The position numbers and the translations under genes were made by a program. From Saprospiraceae bacterium (GTDB taxonomy: Bacteria > Bacteroidota > Bacteroidia > Chitinophagales > Saprospiraceae): 64,000 nucleotides of DNA. Below the pieces are notes generated by a model. It was not told the origin of the DNA, made no database searches, and saw nothing but the letters and a program-made list of their open reading frames with translations. This document shows, piece after piece, positions 25,976 through 35,417 of this stretch. The stretch lies in the NCBI GenBank assembly GCA_016719615.1, contig JADJYQ010000001.1, positions 594,501 through 658,500 of the forward strand, written 5' to 3'. The first letter of the stretch is position 1. Every line of letters begins with the position of its first letter.

Positions 25976-28543
25976 ATGCAACCGAAAACAGTAACTGGTT
26001 TCGGAGTAAGAAAACTACGCCCTTCGGGGTGCTCTTTCTCCTTCCTATTTGGAAAGGACCTCGTCCTTTTTACACTCCTAACAATTGTTAGTTTGGGCAC
26101 AGCCCAGGCACAATGTCAATTAGCTTGTCGGGGAAAAGTAAATGTCTCTTTGGGAGACTCCTGTCGCGCACAAATTTTTCATGAAATGTTGCTTACGGGT
26201 AGTCCGAACGACTGTCCAGGCGCTAAATTCAGAGTGGATGTTTTGGATCATTACATGCAAAAACTGCCAAGCAGCCCTTACGTAACAGGAGATTACATTC
26301 AAAAGGAAGTCATAGGAATGGTTTATGATTCGGTTAGCAAAAATGCATGCTGGAGTAAACTTTTCATCGAAGACAAATTTGGTCCGGTTATCGTTTGCAG
26401 AGAAGACACCGTTTATTGCAATGATACACTTGCGCTCAGCACACCTGTATTTTACGATAATTGTGATCCCAATCCTACAATTTCATTCTTAGGTGAGCAT
26501 ATAGAACATTTTGATTGCCATCCAAGATTTATTAAGAAAGTTTACCGATACTGGCAAGGTCGGGATAATCTGGGTAACCTCGGAAAGATATGTACAACCA
26601 TGTTTTGGATGAGGAGGATTCCAATTGATTCAGTAGTATATGCCAAAAATTTTGTCAAAGCAAATAACTGTCATCTTGAATGTAATTCAGGATTTTTATT
26701 AGATGCGAATGGAAATCCGCATCCATATGTAACTGGCGTCCCAAATATTGATAGTTTATCCTTATGGCCATCTTATTTATTCTATTGTAATTTATCTACG
26801 AATTATGAGGACATGGTCGTTGTGGATTTGCCCTGTAAGAAAAAAATAATTCGTTTATGGAAAGTAGTCGAATGGTGGTGTAATACTGCAGTCGTTAGGA
26901 CACACCCGCAAACGATAGAAATATTGGATACACAGGCACCGCATTTACATTGCCCTTATGATTTTACTGTGACCACTTCCGGTGGATACCAATGTGAAGC
27001 GAATGTGCGCATGCCAGAAATCGAAGTCAAAGATGATTGTCAGGATAGTGTTTTTGTGGATATTGATTACCCGGGTGGAATCCTCCAAAATTCTAATGGC
27101 GGTTACATCAAATTAAAACCAGGTATCAATGATGTAGTGTATATTGCTAAAGACAATTGTTACAATTCAGATACTTGTCATGTTACGATAGAAGTTTTCG
27201 ATAAAACACCTCCTGTCGCTATTTGTCAGCAAAATACAGTGGTTACGCTGACCCGTGATGATTTGGTCCAGATACCGGCCAGTGTTTTCGATGATGGCTC
27301 TTATGACGATTGCCATATAGATAGTTTCAAAGTTCGCAGAATGGACGATGGCGAGGCTTGTAATGTAAAAGATACCATCTTCAGACCTTATGTAGAGTTT
27401 TGTTGTGCAGATGCCGGAAACGAAGTTATGGTGATCTTCAGAGCTATTGATAAACATGGCAATGTAAACGATTGTATGGTCAATGTGGAAGTTCAGGATA
27501 AAACTCCCCCTGTTATCAATTGCCCGCATGACTATAGAGTTACTTGTTCCAAACACAACGATACGATTGACTTAAATCACCGTTTCGGAGTAGCTGATTA
27601 TTACGACAATTGCGTCGTGCACATGCATGATTATGTTGACTCTTTTCTCAATCAGTGTGGATTGGGTTATATAGAACGCGTTTTTGTGGTTCGCGATAAT
27701 ATGAATCGCTATGATTCATGTCGTCAACGAATTTATGTGTACGATGAAGAACCATTCGATTCTCTTGACATTACCTGGCCGCTTGATTATGAGATCAACT
27801 CATGTGGCGCTGAAGTGGATCCTAAAAATTTACCGGAAGAATATGGATATCCGCGGTTTGCAGATAACGACTGTTCGTTGATAGGTGTGAGTTATGAAGA
27901 TCATCAGTTTAATTATGTGCAGGATACGGCTTTGTGTTATAAAATCCTTCGCAAATGGAAAGTGATTGACTGGTGCCAATGTTATTACGATAACAGCACC
28001 GGACAAACGGTTTGTCCTTCATGGCATCATGAACAGGTGATCAAGGTCCACAATAAACTGCCGCCTAAAATTCAGGATGATTGCGATACGGTCAGACTGT
28101 GTATCAGCGATCAGGAGTGTTTGAAAGAACTTGTTGATCTCAGACATGAAGCAAAGGATGACTGTACTCCGGATGATTTATTGCGGAGTTCATTTAAAAT
28201 AGATTTGCACAATGATGGTTATTTTGATAGTGTTTATAATCAATTAGGTCATCAGATCCGTTTTTATGGAGAACTACCCATCGGGCATCATCGATTTTTA
28301 TGGATCTGGGAAGATCAATGCGGTAATCCGATTGTTTGCACGCAATTTGTGGATATTCTAAATTGCAAAGCACCAACGGCCTATTGTTTAAGTGGTATTA
28401 ATGTCAACATCATGGCTGTAGATACGAATGGCGATGGCCGGCTTGAAAATTTTATTGATATATGGGCTAATGATGTGGATAAAGGAAGTTATCAATTTTG
28501 TGGAAACCCAGTGACCTTATCATTCAGTAGTGATACCTTTTAG
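25976..28543 (+). CDS. Large secreted protein, N-terminal part (frameshifted from the next ORF)
   Basis: From the ATG at 25976 a long signal region (MQPKTVTGFGVRKLRP..., then LVLFTLLTIVSLGTAQA) leads to ~800 residues of Cys-rich, beta-sandwich repeats. Motifs such as DKTPPVAICQ, DKTPPVINCP and DTQAPHLHCP mark HYR-like (hyalin repeat) domains found in surface proteins. The frame ends at 28543 just before the last domains, which continue in another frame at 28530. Removing one T from a TTTT run near 28538-28541 joins them, so the whole protein would be ~1310 aa. Confidence 0.8.
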   Translation: MQPKTVTGFGVRKLRPSGCSFSFLFGKDLVLFTLLTIVSLGTAQAQCQLACRGKVNVSLGDSCRAQIFHEMLLTGSPNDCPGAKFRVDVLDHYMQKLPSSPYVTGDYIQKEVIGMVYDSVSKNACWSKLFIEDKFGPVIVCREDTVYCNDTLALSTPVFYDNCDPNPTISFLGEHIEHFDCHPRFIKKVYRYWQGRDNLGNLGKICTTMFWMRRIPIDSVVYAKNFVKANNCHLECNSGFLLDANGNPHPYVTGVPNIDSLSLWPSYLFYCNLSTNYEDMVVVDLPCKKKIIRLWKVVEWWCNTAVVRTHPQTIEILDTQAPHLHCPYDFTVTTSGGYQCEANVRMPEIEVKDDCQDSVFVDIDYPGGILQNSNGGYIKLKPGINDVVYIAKDNCYNSDTCHVTIEVFDKTPPVAICQQNTVVTLTRDDLVQIPASVFDDGSYDDCHIDSFKVRRMDDGEACNVKDTIFRPYVEFCCADAGNEVMVIFRAIDKHGNVNDCMVNVEVQDKTPPVINCPHDYRVTCSKHNDTIDLNHRFGVADYYDNCVVHMHDYVDSFLNQCGLGYIERVFVVRDNMNRYDSCRQRIYVYDEEPFDSLDITWPLDYEINSCGAEVDPKNLPEEYGYPRFADNDCSLIGVSYEDHQFNYVQDTALCYKILRKWKVIDWCQCYYDNSTGQTVCPSWHHEQVIKVHNKLPPKIQDDCDTVRLCISDQECLKELVDLRHEAKDDCTPDDLLRSSFKIDLHNDGYFDSVYNQLGHQIRFYGELPIGHHRFLWIWEDQCGNPIVCTQFVDILNCKAPTAYCLSGINVNIMAVDTNGDGRLENFIDIWANDVDKGSYQFCGNPVTLSFSSDTF

Positions 28544-29909
28544 ATCGATCAGATATAATTGTGATAGTTTGGGTATGCATCGCGTATCTCTGTGGGTCAC
28601 TGATCAGTTGACCGGATTGCAGGATCATTGTTTTACAACGATTACGATTCAGGACAATAATAATGTTTGCAATACCGGCAATTTTACGGCAGATGTAGGT
28701 GGTCTGCTCATTACCCCTTACGATCAACCGGTTGGTAATGTGCGCATGAAACTGGAATCACCGGCAGGTGCTATTATTCGAGATTTTAACCAGGGAAAAT
28801 TTTTATTTGAAAATCTTCCGATTGGCGATTGGTATAAAATTTCGACCGTCATGGATCTCGAATATCTCGATGGGGTAACTACTTTGGATATTGTTAAAAT
28901 ACAGCGGCATATTTTAGGCTTGGAATCCTTCGATTCACCATGGCATTACCTGGCTGCGGATGTTACCGGAGATAAAAAAGTGACATCAGCAGATATAGCC
29001 GCCATCCGAAAACTGGTATTGGGAATTGATGCACGTTTCAAAAATAATATGAGTTGGAAATTTTTGGAAGCCAATTACAAATTTCCGGTTACGGATGATC
29101 CGTGGTATGAAACATTTTCTGAAGAGTATACCGTATCAGGCCTTTCCGGCGATATGATGTATATGGATTTTCGCGGCGTAAAAGTTGGAGATGTGAGTCA
29201 GACAACATGGAACGGACTCAAGCGCATTGATACGAGATCGCATCTGATTTTGGATTGCAGCAAATCTCTGATTCCGGGTGAAAATAAAATTGCCATCGTT
29301 GCAGAGAGTGATATCAATTTAAGAGGAATGCAATTCAGTTTGCGTTACGATCTCAAAGGATCTTTGCTTAATGGAATTTCAAAAGCGGTGATTCCAATAA
29401 ATCCGGAACATCTTGGATGGAAGTATGCAGACAATGGATATTTATTATTGTCATGGCATGGTGAAAAAGATATTCAAATTGCAAAAGGCGATGTCTTGTT
29501 TTATCTTGAATACGACCAAGCACCAACATCAGCAGATCTGGAATCGCTTGAAATCAATTCTGATATCATTTCGGCAGAAGCATACAATGCAAATTCTGAA
29601 ATCGTGTCATGGAATTTGGAACAAAGCGAGGGACGCAAATCACTCAGTTTTGATTGCGGGGATCCAATACCGAATCCCTTTTCGCGCGAGACCAAATTGC
29701 AGTTTTTCATCAGCTCGCACATGGAAGTGTCATACAGTATTATGGACATGAATGGCAGCGTGATTTATACAAAGAGAGAGAACTACCGCGAAGGACAAAA
29801 TGCTTTGACGATCCATAAAGATCAATTGTCCGGACCTGGAGTATATTTCTTAAAGTTGGAAGCTGGAGAATACACTAAAAGTATGAAACTCGTGATGATT
29901 GGAAATTAA
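28530..29909 (+). CDS. Large secreted protein, C-terminal part with dockerin-like and T9SS type A sorting domains
   Basis: This ORF continues the upstream protein in another frame. Its start (GTG at 28530) is artificial: the sequence around NCDSLGMHRVSLWVTDQ fits directly after the N-terminal part. It has a dockerin-like calcium motif pair (LDGVTTLDIVKIQRHILG and VTGDKKVTSADIAAIRKLV) and a C-terminal type A sorting domain (PIPNPFSRET...GPGVYFLKLE...KSMKLVMIGN), which targets proteins to the type IX pathway. A terminator-like hairpin follows at 29940. Confidence 0.8.
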   Translation: MIPFRSIRYNCDSLGMHRVSLWVTDQLTGLQDHCFTTITIQDNNNVCNTGNFTADVGGLLITPYDQPVGNVRMKLESPAGAIIRDFNQGKFLFENLPIGDWYKISTVMDLEYLDGVTTLDIVKIQRHILGLESFDSPWHYLAADVTGDKKVTSADIAAIRKLVLGIDARFKNNMSWKFLEANYKFPVTDDPWYETFSEEYTVSGLSGDMMYMDFRGVKVGDVSQTTWNGLKRIDTRSHLILDCSKSLIPGENKIAIVAESDINLRGMQFSLRYDLKGSLLNGISKAVIPINPEHLGWKYADNGYLLLSWHGEKDIQIAKGDVLFYLEYDQAPTSADLESLEINSDIISAEAYNANSEIVSWNLEQSEGRKSLSFDCGDPIPNPFSRETKLQFFISSHMEVSYSIMDMNGSVIYTKRENYREGQNALTIHKDQLSGPGVYFLKLEAGEYTKSMKLVMIGN

Positions 29910-29939
29910 GGCTTCAGGTTTAACTATCATATTACAGTG

Positions 29940-29970
29940 CCCCTGCCGTTGATCGCGGTGGGGGTTTTTT
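29940..29970 (+). terminator. Terminator after the large secreted protein gene
   Basis: CCCC-TG-CCG pairs with CGG-T-GGGG around a TTGATCG loop (one small asymmetric bulge), followed by TTTTTTG. It lies ~30 bp after the TAA at 29909. Confidence 0.65.
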
Positions 29971-29975
29971 GTTTG

Positions 29976-30200
29976 GGAGGCATGTAGGCATGTAGGCTTG
30001 TAGGCTTGTAGGGGTTTAGGCATTTAGGAGGAAGTCTGTTAGTCTGATGCGACTGGCTTGTCCGATGGTCTGATAGTCTGCTAGTCTGCTAGTCTGGAAG
30101 TCTGTTAGTCTGTTAGTCTGATAGTCTGCTAGTCTGATGGTCAAAGCATGAACTGGTAACGATTGCTTTTAGACTGGAAACTTCTTCTTGTAGGAAAACC
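29976..30200. repeat. Short tandem repeats TGTAGGCT and GTCTGTTA/GTCTGCTA, inverted copy of the intergenic repeat
   Basis: TGTAGGCATGTAGGCT-type units at ~29980-30012 are followed by many GTCTGTTA, GTCTGATA and GTCTGCTA units (30030-30140), the reverse complement of the CAGACTAA units elsewhere. Then comes GACTGGAAACTTCTTCTTG (about 30172-30190), the reverse complement of the AAGTTTCCAGT part of the copies near 340 and 460. No gene is seen between the terminator and 30259. Confidence 0.65.
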
Positions 30201-30258
30201 CCGAACCAACAATTATTAGTTCAGTAAAATACAAATTTTTTAAGTTATTTATTCGTTT

Positions 30259-30645
30259 TTAACTCTTAACTCTTGACTCTTGACTATTGATAATGCCGCC
30301 ACCCCAGAATTTTGAAAGTTCTACTTCATAACCATTCGGTTCATTTAAGTAATAGGAATTCGAATGTTCCCATTTGCTTTCTGAAGAGCAAAAAGTTTTT
30401 TCAGCCTCGCAAATTGCCGGGATCTCTTCATAATTTTCCACGTGAAATCCAAAGTGATAGATAGTGGGTGGATCTTCGTGATGCAGGCATATTTTAACCT
30501 GATCATTTCCAATAATACAAAAACTATCCAGATCTCCTTCAAGCAAATTAAAATCAAATAAATTTTTGTAAAATTTATAAGTTTCTTCAATATTGATCAC
30601 TCCCATTTTGATGTGATCTATACCGGTAATTTTAATTTTATTCAT
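30259..30645 (-). CDS. VOC (glyoxalase/bleomycin resistance) family protein
   Basis: A 128-aa single-domain vicinal oxygen chelate protein: IDHIKMGVINIEETYKFYKNLF at the start, KICLHHEDPPTIYHFGFHV in the middle and YYLNEPNGYEVELSKFWG at the end, with His/Glu residues in the usual metal positions (H11, H58/H72, E~114). Such proteins bind a metal and act on small molecules, or just bind them; the substrate is unknown. The last ten residues (INSQESRVKS) come from repeat-like CTCTTGACT sequence, so the natural end may have been extended by repeat insertion. Confidence 0.75.
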   Translation of the reverse strand: MNKIKITGIDHIKMGVINIEETYKFYKNLFDFNLLEGDLDSFCIIGNDQVKICLHHEDPPTIYHFGFHVENYEEIPAICEAEKTFCSSESKWEHSNSYYLNEPNGYEVELSKFWGGGIINSQESRVKS

Positions 30646-30707
30646 GGGTATTTGGAAGTGTGTTTAATTTTTTTTTTAAAAGTAGTTATTTTTCAAATTA
30701 AATTTGA

Positions 30708-30911
30708 CTACAAATACTTGTCTTTATGATATTCCCTGTTTCCTGATTGATCGCAATGAAATGTTTTTGTAAATGTTTTACAGTTTGAACAGGGCTCTTT
30801 CCATTTATCCGGATTATACCGGGTAATACATCCGCAACCATATCTAAAAAACTTAGCTTTGTATCCACAGCAGCTGCAGGTTTCGACCCAGCTTTTTATT
30901 ATTTTGGACAT
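30708..30911 (-). CDS. Small Cys-rich zinc-ribbon-like protein, hypothetical
   Basis: A 67-aa protein with eight or so cysteines in pairs: TCSCCGYKAKFFRYGCGC, then CSNC and later HCDQ. This fits one or two zinc ribbons. It has no signal peptide. It lies alone between the VOC gene and the membrane operon; no family recognised. Confidence 0.5.
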   Translation of the reverse strand: MSKIIKSWVETCSCCGYKAKFFRYGCGCITRYNPDKWKEPCSNCKTFTKTFHCDQSGNREYHKDKYL

Positions 30912-31078
30912 ATTTTGCTAAATTTTACTATACCATTGCATTTTCTTCAATAATGGAACTCCATATTGGTTCAAAAAATTAACTTTCAAAGAACTTTCTT
31001 GCCTCTAAGGAGCCTTGGATTAAACTTCTCACTGGGTATATTGTCTTTTGATTTTCACGGGCTTGCTTTTTTCATTGT

Positions 31079-31579
31079 TTATTTGTAAATCAACTTTGGA
31101 TAGGGAATTAAAGTTTCAAGCAACATTACAAATGCTTCCCTGCAAATACAAACACTGACGATGATGATTGAGGAGACCAACAAGGCAACCGGCACATTGT
31201 TGGATCTGATTTCTTCCGCTTCGTTAATCTCAGGTGTAAGAATATGGTAGAATTTAAAACACAGATAATTGATCAAGAAGGAAATAGCTATAGTGATCAT
31301 AATAAAAATGGTAAAATATCCTGCAATTGCCAGGAATCCTGGTTCTTCCGAACTTTTTTGTAAAGCAATAAGATTGCGTACAGATCCCATTGCAAAACTT
31401 GCATGTAAGCCAATACTCATAAGTAAGGTTGAGATCAGGATAGAACTTGCGAGATTCAACTGATCGCTAATACCTAGTATGTTCAGATAAATTTTTTTAA
31501 AGAATTTATAGGAAACAAACAATAACAGTACTGATCCCAATATGGAACCTAAAAGAAAAATAAACGATTGCAGTATCAT
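31079..31579 (-). CDS. Four-TM membrane protein resembling DUF350
   Basis: A 166-aa protein with four predicted helices (about 5-27, 42-64, 83-105, 127-149) and a polar turn EINEAEEIRSNNVPVALLVSS before the last helix. DUF350 proteins show a similar acidic EI...NVAVALLL segment, so I suggest this family with modest confidence. It is the last gene of a tight minus-strand operon, six bases after the upstream ORF. Confidence 0.5.
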   Translation of the reverse strand: MILQSFIFLLGSILGSVLLLFVSYKFFKKIYLNILGISDQLNLASSILISTLLMSIGLHASFAMGSVRNLIALQKSSEEPGFLAIAGYFTIFIMITIAISFLINYLCFKFYHILTPEINEAEEIRSNNVPVALLVSSIIIVSVCICREAFVMLLETLIPYPKLIYK

Positions 31580-31585
31580 AAAAAT

Positions 31586-32479
31586 TTATTTTAAGGCTAT
31601 ATACCAGTCGGCCGGAGCAAACATGGGGTAAATACCCGGATCTTCAAATGTTGTCGTTTCCCAAATATAATACTTTAAAAGGGTATGGGGATCTGTGAAT
31701 ATGGCATCTCCAAAAAAATTCATGCCCGGAACACGAACCGCGAGCAAGGAGTGCAACTCAACATCGCTATTGATGATCATTACATCAAACTGCAGTTTTT
31801 TTAAAATGGAGAAAAGAAACAAAGTGCGCGAATCACAATCTGCCATGTGATGATAAGCCACTTCAACCGGGGAAAAAACAGCAGCGGGTTCTACATATTC
31901 ACAACAACCTCCAATAAATTCCCAGCTTTTGTTGCCGAATCGGGATTGTAAGTAATTGTGGTGATTGCGCATTAAACTGTTGTCGTTCATATCTTCATGA
32001 CTGTGCATATGGACCATCGTGTAGGGAATCATTTGAATTGAATTCACTATGGCTTGCATGAGCTCAAAGGGTTCCAGCTTTTTCTGCCTTGCAAATTTGT
32101 AAAGCAATATTTGAATTTCACGGAGTGCGGAAGTATCATTTTGGTATAAGTGGAAATAAAATTGGGATATATTTTGGAATCGCGGGAGGTCTGACTTTGC
32201 TAATCTTCGTTTTTGAGCCAGCTTGAAAATACTATCACAAATTTGATATTGTATGTTCGATGCATACCGGCTCATTTTCAGATTCCGAATGGCTCCCTGG
32301 CATCTTAGAGGGTCAGGTTGCTCTGTGAAAATGGTAGCCACAGAATCTGCCTGAACCTCTACCGGAATATCATTTTGTGGTTGTTTAAATTCAATACGGC
32401 TAAGCACATATTTGATGGCGACAAGTAGGAGAAGCATTGAAAAATAAAGCTTTACATAAAATTTCCAACTCCTCATCAT
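31586..32479 (-). CDS. Membrane-anchored transglutaminase-like protein, hypothetical
   Basis: A 297-aa protein with one N-terminal membrane anchor (LYFSMLLLLVAIKYVL) and an extracytoplasmic helical part. Near residues 210-270 are the elements YHHMADCDSRTLFLFSILKK, VELHSLLAV and FTDPHTLL, the Cys-His-Asp order of papain/transglutaminase-like folds (Cys in ADCDSRT, His in ELHS, Asp in TDPH). A bacterial transglutaminase-like peptidase or an inactive relative is inferred. It is part of the six-gene membrane operon, four bases from its upstream neighbour. Confidence 0.5.
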   Translation of the reverse strand: MMRSWKFYVKLYFSMLLLLVAIKYVLSRIEFKQPQNDIPVEVQADSVATIFTEQPDPLRCQGAIRNLKMSRYASNIQYQICDSIFKLAQKRRLAKSDLPRFQNISQFYFHLYQNDTSALREIQILLYKFARQKKLEPFELMQAIVNSIQMIPYTMVHMHSHEDMNDNSLMRNHHNYLQSRFGNKSWEFIGGCCEYVEPAAVFSPVEVAYHHMADCDSRTLFLFSILKKLQFDVMIINSDVELHSLLAVRVPGMNFFGDAIFTDPHTLLKYYIWETTTFEDPGIYPMFAPADWYIALK

Positions 32480-32482
32480 AGT

Positions 32483-33421
32483 TTATTCAAATTGAATCAT
32501 TAGCGAATAAGGTGTATAAATATATGTACTTGCATCGTAATATGCCTCGGTTTGATCCGGAAATCGTATCCGGATTTCCGGTGTGGCATAGTTGGCGCTC
32601 GATCCGACGTTAGCTGTTAGAATGAGCAACCGGTTGCTTCCTTTGTGAATGTTAATTGTGTATGGGCCTTGAAATTCACTTGTCAGAATCAGCTTGTTTA
32701 TCAAGGGATTTTGATTCCATAAAATGCTGACCACATCGCCATCTACGTCTTGCCCATCGCGTATGAATAATTCTGCATGATCAAAATGACTCCTCATGGT
32801 ATCTTCATTTAAAGAATCAATACCTGGATCCAATTCCGATGTAGTCTGCAACCATACAGTGTCCCTGATGTAAACAGTATCACAAGGTGATGGAGAAGTA
32901 TGCCGTTCCCTAAAGTTTTCCCGGCAACATTTATCTGCCAACAGAATCAACAGCAGCAGCATAAACAATAACCAAAACAAATCGCTGAAGGTCTTGAGAC
33001 AACCCTTGTTGTTCGTTTCATCGATCGGCTTAACATCGGGCGCCGGATTTTCAGCTTGCTGTATATTTTGATCCTGTTGTAATAATGTTCCATACAGCAA
33101 GCCTTCAAAAGAGGCTTCCACCTCTTTATCAAAACGGTTTCGTATGCTACATGTTAAATGGGTTATAATTACATTGTATAGGGATGTTTTGATTTCCCGA
33201 TCATCAATCTTTAATTGGATCTCGTGAATGGTATCAGGTATTAAATTTTCCCTGAATTCGGATTCCAATTGTGCTTTATTATATATGCTGATGTACTCTG
33301 GCTCCTCCAGCTGGATTTCAATAATTCTTGCTTCAAAATTGTGGTCAATGAGATCCAGTCTGCTGTTGTGTGAAATGAATCTGCCCCGGCATTTTGCTTT
33401 TATAAATTTCTGTGTCACCAT
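32483..33421 (-). CDS. Single-TM protein of unknown function
   Basis: A 312-aa protein with a ~140-residue N-terminal soluble domain, a helix-like membrane segment (LFWLLFMLLLLILLADKCC, about 148-168) and a C-terminal ~140-residue beta-rich domain. The second half contains ILWNQNPLINKLILTSEFQ and ends PYSLMIQFE. I do not recognise either domain. It lies in the middle of the membrane operon with overlaps or gaps of a few bases on each side. Confidence 0.5.
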   Translation of the reverse strand: MVTQKFIKAKCRGRFISHNSRLDLIDHNFEARIIEIQLEEPEYISIYNKAQLESEFRENLIPDTIHEIQLKIDDREIKTSLYNVIITHLTCSIRNRFDKEVEASFEGLLYGTLLQQDQNIQQAENPAPDVKPIDETNNKGCLKTFSDLFWLLFMLLLLILLADKCCRENFRERHTSPSPCDTVYIRDTVWLQTTSELDPGIDSLNEDTMRSHFDHAELFIRDGQDVDGDVVSILWNQNPLINKLILTSEFQGPYTINIHKGSNRLLILTANVGSSANYATPEIRIRFPDQTEAYYDASTYIYTPYSLMIQFE

Positions 33422-33430
33422 AACAGGATA

Positions 33431-34243
33431 TCACCGGGTATTTTCTGGAATATTAACTTTTGTTTGCTCTTTCTTAATCTTGTTGAAGGGAGGATCTGCA
33501 TAGGCTTCGTATAAGTCAGGACCTAAATGATACAATTCGTATCGCAACTGATTTACTACATCGCGCGTGTACAAATGATTTGACAGGATGATATCGGTTT
33601 CAATTTTGTTTTCGTCCCATTCATAATCACAAAAGGAAATTCCTTTGTCAAAAAACTTTATCGCTACAGGAAGTGTCATGAGTATAAAGAACACTATAAA
33701 ATAAAAATAGATTAAAATATGCCATGGTTGAAGTAAAATATAAATCAGATTAAGTTTATCAGATATGGCGAGTTCAATATAGGTAGTCCCTGGCATTAAT
33801 AACTGGCTTGTTGTGGTTGGATCGGTATCGGTATTTGTTTTCAAAAGAAACTCAGATACGGCATCTTCCATAAACCAAAATGACAATCCTGTTGCCGAGA
33901 AGCCCGCAAAAACCAGCAACAACAGAATGCGAATCATTGCGGAGAAGCCGGGTGTATCTTTTTTTAACTCTCCGGTCAGGTAATAATGGCAGTGATCGAA
34001 ATCGTGTGTCGCCAGCAACATGCGGTAATAGCCCAAAAGCAGCAGACAAAGGATCAAAGAAATGGGAATGAGTATCCAGTTTTGAAGATTGCAGGAGCAA
34101 AAAAACTGATAGGCCCCCCAAAAGAACAAAATTGTATTGCATACCAACATCAATCCGATGAGTGCGTGCGTTCGTTTTGTATTTGCGTTACAAAAATTCA
34201 TGATTTGAGGATCAAATCCTGCTATATAAATCAATGTATTCAT
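33431..34243 (-). CDS. Multi-TM membrane protein of unknown function
   Basis: A 270-aa protein with about four transmembrane helices: two close together near residues 27-75 (LIGLMLVCNTILFFWGAYQF and LILCLLLLGYY), one near 103-125 and one near 172-192. The ~75 C-terminal residues are soluble and carry YEWDENKIETDIILSNHLYTR. No family recognised. Its start is two bases from the DUF4407 remnant and its end ten bases from the next gene. Confidence 0.5.
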   Translation of the reverse strand: MNTLIYIAGFDPQIMNFCNANTKRTHALIGLMLVCNTILFFWGAYQFFCSCNLQNWILIPISLILCLLLLGYYRMLLATHDFDHCHYYLTGELKKDTPGFSAMIRILLLLVFAGFSATGLSFWFMEDAVSEFLLKTNTDTDPTTTSQLLMPGTTYIELAISDKLNLIYILLQPWHILIYFYFIVFFILMTLPVAIKFFDKGISFCDYEWDENKIETDIILSNHLYTRDVVNQLRYELYHLGPDLYEAYADPPFNKIKKEQTKVNIPENTR

Positions 34244-34245
34244 AC

Positions 34246-34575
34246 TCAGACTGGTTTGATGTAATCGTCTGGATGGTCTTTTATGTTTTGGCTTTCCCGT
34301 TTGGCATATTCATCCATGAGCTGTTTGTAATTTGACAGATCAGCATTGCGTTTGATTTGTTCCTCTTTTACAAGTTGATGAGCTTCGTGGAAAATAATTT
34401 TATCGTGAAAGCTGCCATCTTCCACTTTTGAGAATCCCTCTTTAAACTCAATTCCTTGTTTGGCCAATTGTATCTGCATCAGATTTTCAGATAAATAATC
34501 ATAAGGACTGTAAGCGATCATCAACTTAAACAAAACGGGAGCAATTTCAATGAGTACAAACAATAATCTGAGCAA
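34246..34575 (-). pseudogene. DUF4407 membrane protein, C-terminal part after the in-frame TGA
   Basis: Codons after the TGA at 34585 read PSW then LLRLLFVLIEIAPVLFKLM, the last DUF4407 helix, then a YSPYDYLSEN turn and a charged helix ending KDHPDDYIKPV. It is in the same frame as the N-terminal part, so it is one gene with an internal stop. Restart at TTG 34575 would be the only way to make this part separately, and is unlikely. Confidence 0.7.
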
Positions 34576-34584
34576 CCAACTTGG

Positions 34585-35406
34585 TCAACCCGAGCCCGGA
34601 TATTCATGTAGAGCAGTCAACGAATCGAGCATTCCCAGTTTGCCGCTGAATTTTTGCTCACGCTCTTTTACCAGGAGTTCGCGCTCTACATCGATGGATC
34701 GGATGGAATCTTTTATGGGTATTAATTTTTTATCATTTTCTTTGACGAGGTTTCTGAGATCTTCTCGTTGTCGCATATGACCCTTACAAATGGGACCGCA
34801 TCCAAGTCGCGTTGTCTCATCGGATATCATATTGGTCAAGTTGTTGATTTGATCATTGTAGGTTTTCGATTCTTGCAAGAGGCGTTCATCAGCCAATTTG
34901 TATGTGTCGTATTCGTCTTTCCGATGAGACTTCACTTCATTTCTCACATTTGCTTTTTCTTTATCCTTTCGGATCTCCCATTGTTTGTCGATTTCTTTTT
35001 GAAAAATGTAAATTTCTAAAGGAGCAGAGATCGTAAAACCGATCATCGTGGCCATGACCAGCCTGGGAAATGCATGTACGAATTCCCCCCAGGAAATGGT
35101 ATGTTTTCCATCCCCTTTTCCGGTGCTGGAAACGACAAACCGATCGAGATTAAAGATGATCAATCCCCAGCTAATGCCACCGGGTGCCGCAATGAAATAA
35201 GAATCAAAGACTCGCTCCAGTGCAAAACTCATGGATAGCCAAGCTAATATACCTGTAGCTAGAACAATACCCCCAAGACCGGAATATTTGACATAGTCTG
35301 CATAGGTGCATTCTTTTAATATTTCTTTGTCGGCGCCTGCGCACCACCAAAGAAAGATTTCAAATGATTTAGGAGTGGGTGCTTTGTAATCTTTCAGTTT
35401 TGGCAT
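34585..35406 (-). pseudogene. DUF4407 membrane protein, N-terminal part, ended by an in-frame TGA
   Basis: The first 273 residues of a DUF4407 protein: WWCAGADKEIL start, three membrane helices (about 44-66, 75-95, 116-136) and a long charged coiled coil with the conserved CGPICKGH element. The frame stops at TGA 34585-34587. The same frame continues without a shift (Pro-Ser-Trp, then TTG at 34575) into the missing last helix and tail. The intact protein would be ~386 aa. A nonsense mutation, a base-call error, or readthrough could explain it; I favour mutation or error. Confidence 0.75.
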
Positions 35407-35417
35407 ATGAAGGAGTT

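Noticed and set aside
34585..34587. In-frame TGA in DUF4407 as a selenocysteine or recoded codon
   Set aside because: Other genes in the window use TGA as stop, the position is not a Cys in the family, and no SECIS-like hairpin is evident just downstream; mutation or error is simpler.
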